DNA of 7,365 bases from Pelomonas sp046294815. Lineage in GTDB: Bacteria > Pseudomonadota > Gammaproteobacteria > Burkholderiales > Burkholderiaceae_C. Where the stretch lies: positions 1-7,365 of the forward strand of contig JBKBOJ010000103.1 of the NCBI GenBank assembly GCA_046294815.1. The letters are read 5' to 3'. Every line of letters begins with the position of its first letter. The first letter of the stretch is position 1. Position numbers and translations under genes: made by a program. This document shows positions 5,739 through 7,365 of the stretch, piece after piece. The notes beneath the pieces are model-generated. The model saw only the letters and a list, made by a program, of their open reading frames with translations, was not told where the DNA came from and ran no database searches.

Positions 5739-5747
5739 AATATAACA
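5739..5747 (-). promoter_or_regulatory. Extended -10 promoter for the small ORF and kinase
   Basis: On the minus strand TGTTATATT gives an extended -10 (TG, one base, then TATATT, 5/6 to TATAAT). It lies in a short A+T-rich island within very G+C-rich DNA. No good -35 is found 16-18 bp upstream, which is tolerated by extended -10 promoters. Transcription would start near 5732, giving a leader of about 50 bases to the ATG at 5681. On the + strand the same island contains TATAAC (5741-5746, also 5/6), which could serve truD 180 bp away. Confidence 0.45.
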
Positions 5748-5748
5748 A

Positions 5749-5756
5749 GCACGTGC
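5749..5756. promoter_or_regulatory. 8-bp palindrome GCACGTGC next to the divergent promoter island
   Basis: GCACGTGC immediately upstream (on the minus strand) of the extended -10 is perfectly symmetric and sits where a regulator could act on either divergent gene. An 8-bp palindrome in G+C-rich DNA can easily arise by chance, so this is a weak candidate. The rest of the 245-bp gap between 5682 and 5926 shows no other gene. Confidence 0.2.
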
Positions 5757-5926
5757 AGCGCAAAAGAGACGCAAGGCGCTGACCGCCAGCGCCGCCGGCC
5801 AGGCGCCCGACTTGGTGACCCTCAATCTGCACTTCGCCCCACACCCGCTTCACCCTTGGCCGCACCGCCTCCGGGGCAGCGCGAGAATCCCAGCCCCCCT
5901 CGCCCCGGCAGGCACTGCCAGCCCCC

Positions 5927-6943
<1,017 letters not shown>

Positions 6944-7045
6944 GCGCGCCGCACCTCGCAGCCCGGCCAGCGCGACCGGCGCAAGCTGACGCTGTTCATC
7001 GACGGCCTGGTGGAGCACCTCGTGCAATGCCGCGCGGGCGCGTGA
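6944..7045 (+). pseudogene. Possible broken 3' gene end, in frame with truD
   Basis: Directly after the truD stop the same frame stays open for 33 codons to a TGA at 7043-7045, and the codons keep a coding-like G/C third position. The segment DRRKLTLFIDGLVEHL looks like an amphipathic terminal helix, such as is seen at the end of TetR-type regulators, but the match is by eye only. There is no start codon or ribosome binding site, so it would be a remnant of a gene whose 5' part is lost. The alternative is chance coding potential or an older, longer reading through the truD stop. Confidence 0.25.
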
Positions 7046-7224
7046 GCGAAGCGACAGCCGTGCGGGCGCGGCAGGACATTCCGACCCCGTTCGCAGCGCA
7101 TGGCGGCCTATGGGCGCGGCAAAGCCCCGGAGCATGGGCGGCGGTTATGGCACCTCGACGCAGCGTATGCGCTGGCCCGGCGCCGGGACGCCTAGGAGCC
7201 TGTCGGACTTTGGGTCGGGCGCGC
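7046..7224. other. Non-coding G+C-rich stretch with no recognisable gene
   Basis: No frame on either strand has a credible start, ribosome binding site or recognised protein. It includes a perfect 12-bp palindrome CCCGGCGCCGGG (7176-7187), the palindrome CCTAGG (7191-7196), and then GGAGCCTGTCGGACTTTGGG (7195-7214), which leads into the inverted-repeat block that follows. Confidence 0.4.
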
Positions 7225-7325
7225 GCCGGGGAGAGTTGCGGGGCGAGGCAAGGCGCCGACGAGGCGTGGGATCCATCCCCCACAACGAGTCGGCAACGCC
7301 GCATCGCCCCGCAAATCACCCCGGC
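7225..7325. repeat. Nested inverted-repeat element, REP/palindromic-unit-like
   Basis: Four pairs of arms nest around one centre. They are GCCGGGG/CCCCGGC (7225-7231/7319-7325), TTGCGGGGCGA/TCGCCCCGCAA (7236-7246/7304-7314, 11 bp perfect), GGC+GCCGAC/GTCGGC+GCC (7252-7260/7289-7300, with three unpaired bases AAC), and GTGGG/CCCAC (7266-7270/7279-7283). Together they would form a hairpin or cruciform of about 100 nt with symmetric internal loops. This regular nesting is far more than chance G+C-rich symmetry and resembles dispersed intergenic palindromic repeats or a small non-autonomous element. No transposase, target duplication or coding frame is visible. A structured RNA is the main alternative. 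Confidence 0.6.
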
Positions 7326-7365
7326 CCTTCGGGTTGGGTCTGCAAGGGGGCTGATCCGGCGTTGC
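7293..7365. repeat. Second inverted repeat overlapping the palindromic element, running to the window edge
   Basis: GCAACGCCGCATC (7293-7305) and GATCCGGCGTTGC (7353-7365) are reverse complements at 12 of 13 positions, with a 47-bp interval that includes a CCCTTCGGG hairpin (7325-7333). The left arm overlaps the arms of the larger nested repeat, so the two folds exclude one another. The right arm ends exactly at the window edge, so the element may continue. Confidence 0.5.

Noticed and set aside
5682..5825. Longer version (94 codons) of the small ORF upstream of the kinase
   Set aside because: The extra part would cover the -10 element and the A+T-rich leader and has no ribosome binding site. 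The ATG at 5681 has a good one.
7046..7319. Minus-strand open frame at the right edge
   Set aside because: It runs through the nested palindromes, has no recognised domain and lacks a credible start signal.

Overview
The window is about 70% G+C with strong G/C preference at third codon positions. Its genes (a GapA-type GAPDH, TruD, a CPA2 antiporter and a stand-alone tryptophan-halogenase homologue) fit a betaproteobacterium, most likely Burkholderiales. That placement is inferred from composition and remembered family sequences, not from a search. No tRNA, rRNA, CRISPR array or intact insertion sequence was seen.

Layout from left to right. (1) The C-terminal half of glyceraldehyde-3-phosphate dehydrogenase runs in from the left edge on the + strand and ends in a very clear intrinsic terminator. 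(2) A single-domain CPA2 cation/proton antiporter lies on the - strand, convergent with gap. (3) A roughly 206-bp divergent intergenic region separates the antiporter from a + strand cluster of three genes: a Phd/YefM-family antitoxin, a PIN-domain (VapC/FitB-like) toxin and a flavin-dependent tryptophan-halogenase-family protein. The three are joined by stop/start overlaps (TGATG, then ATGA). (4) A hairpin separates the halogenase from a convergent PfkB-family sugar kinase on the - strand. (5) Just upstream of the kinase, and overlapping it by ATGA, is a candidate 46-codon gene with its own good ribosome binding site and an extended -10 promoter. (6) Divergent from that is truD, the tRNA pseudouridine-13 synthase, on the + strand. 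(7) The last ~420 bp hold no intact gene. They contain a possible broken 3' gene end, read in the truD frame, and then a mosaic of nested inverted repeats that looks like a dispersed palindromic element.

Most of the window is housekeeping (gap, truD) plus single accessory genes. The most unusual part is 2204-4493, where a toxin-antitoxin pair is translationally coupled to a halogenase-family flavoenzyme. The PIN toxin lacks the usual fourth acidic residue, and the halogenase has Gly in place of Pro in the WxWxIP signature. The second point of interest is the unrecognised small ORF that leads into the kinase.
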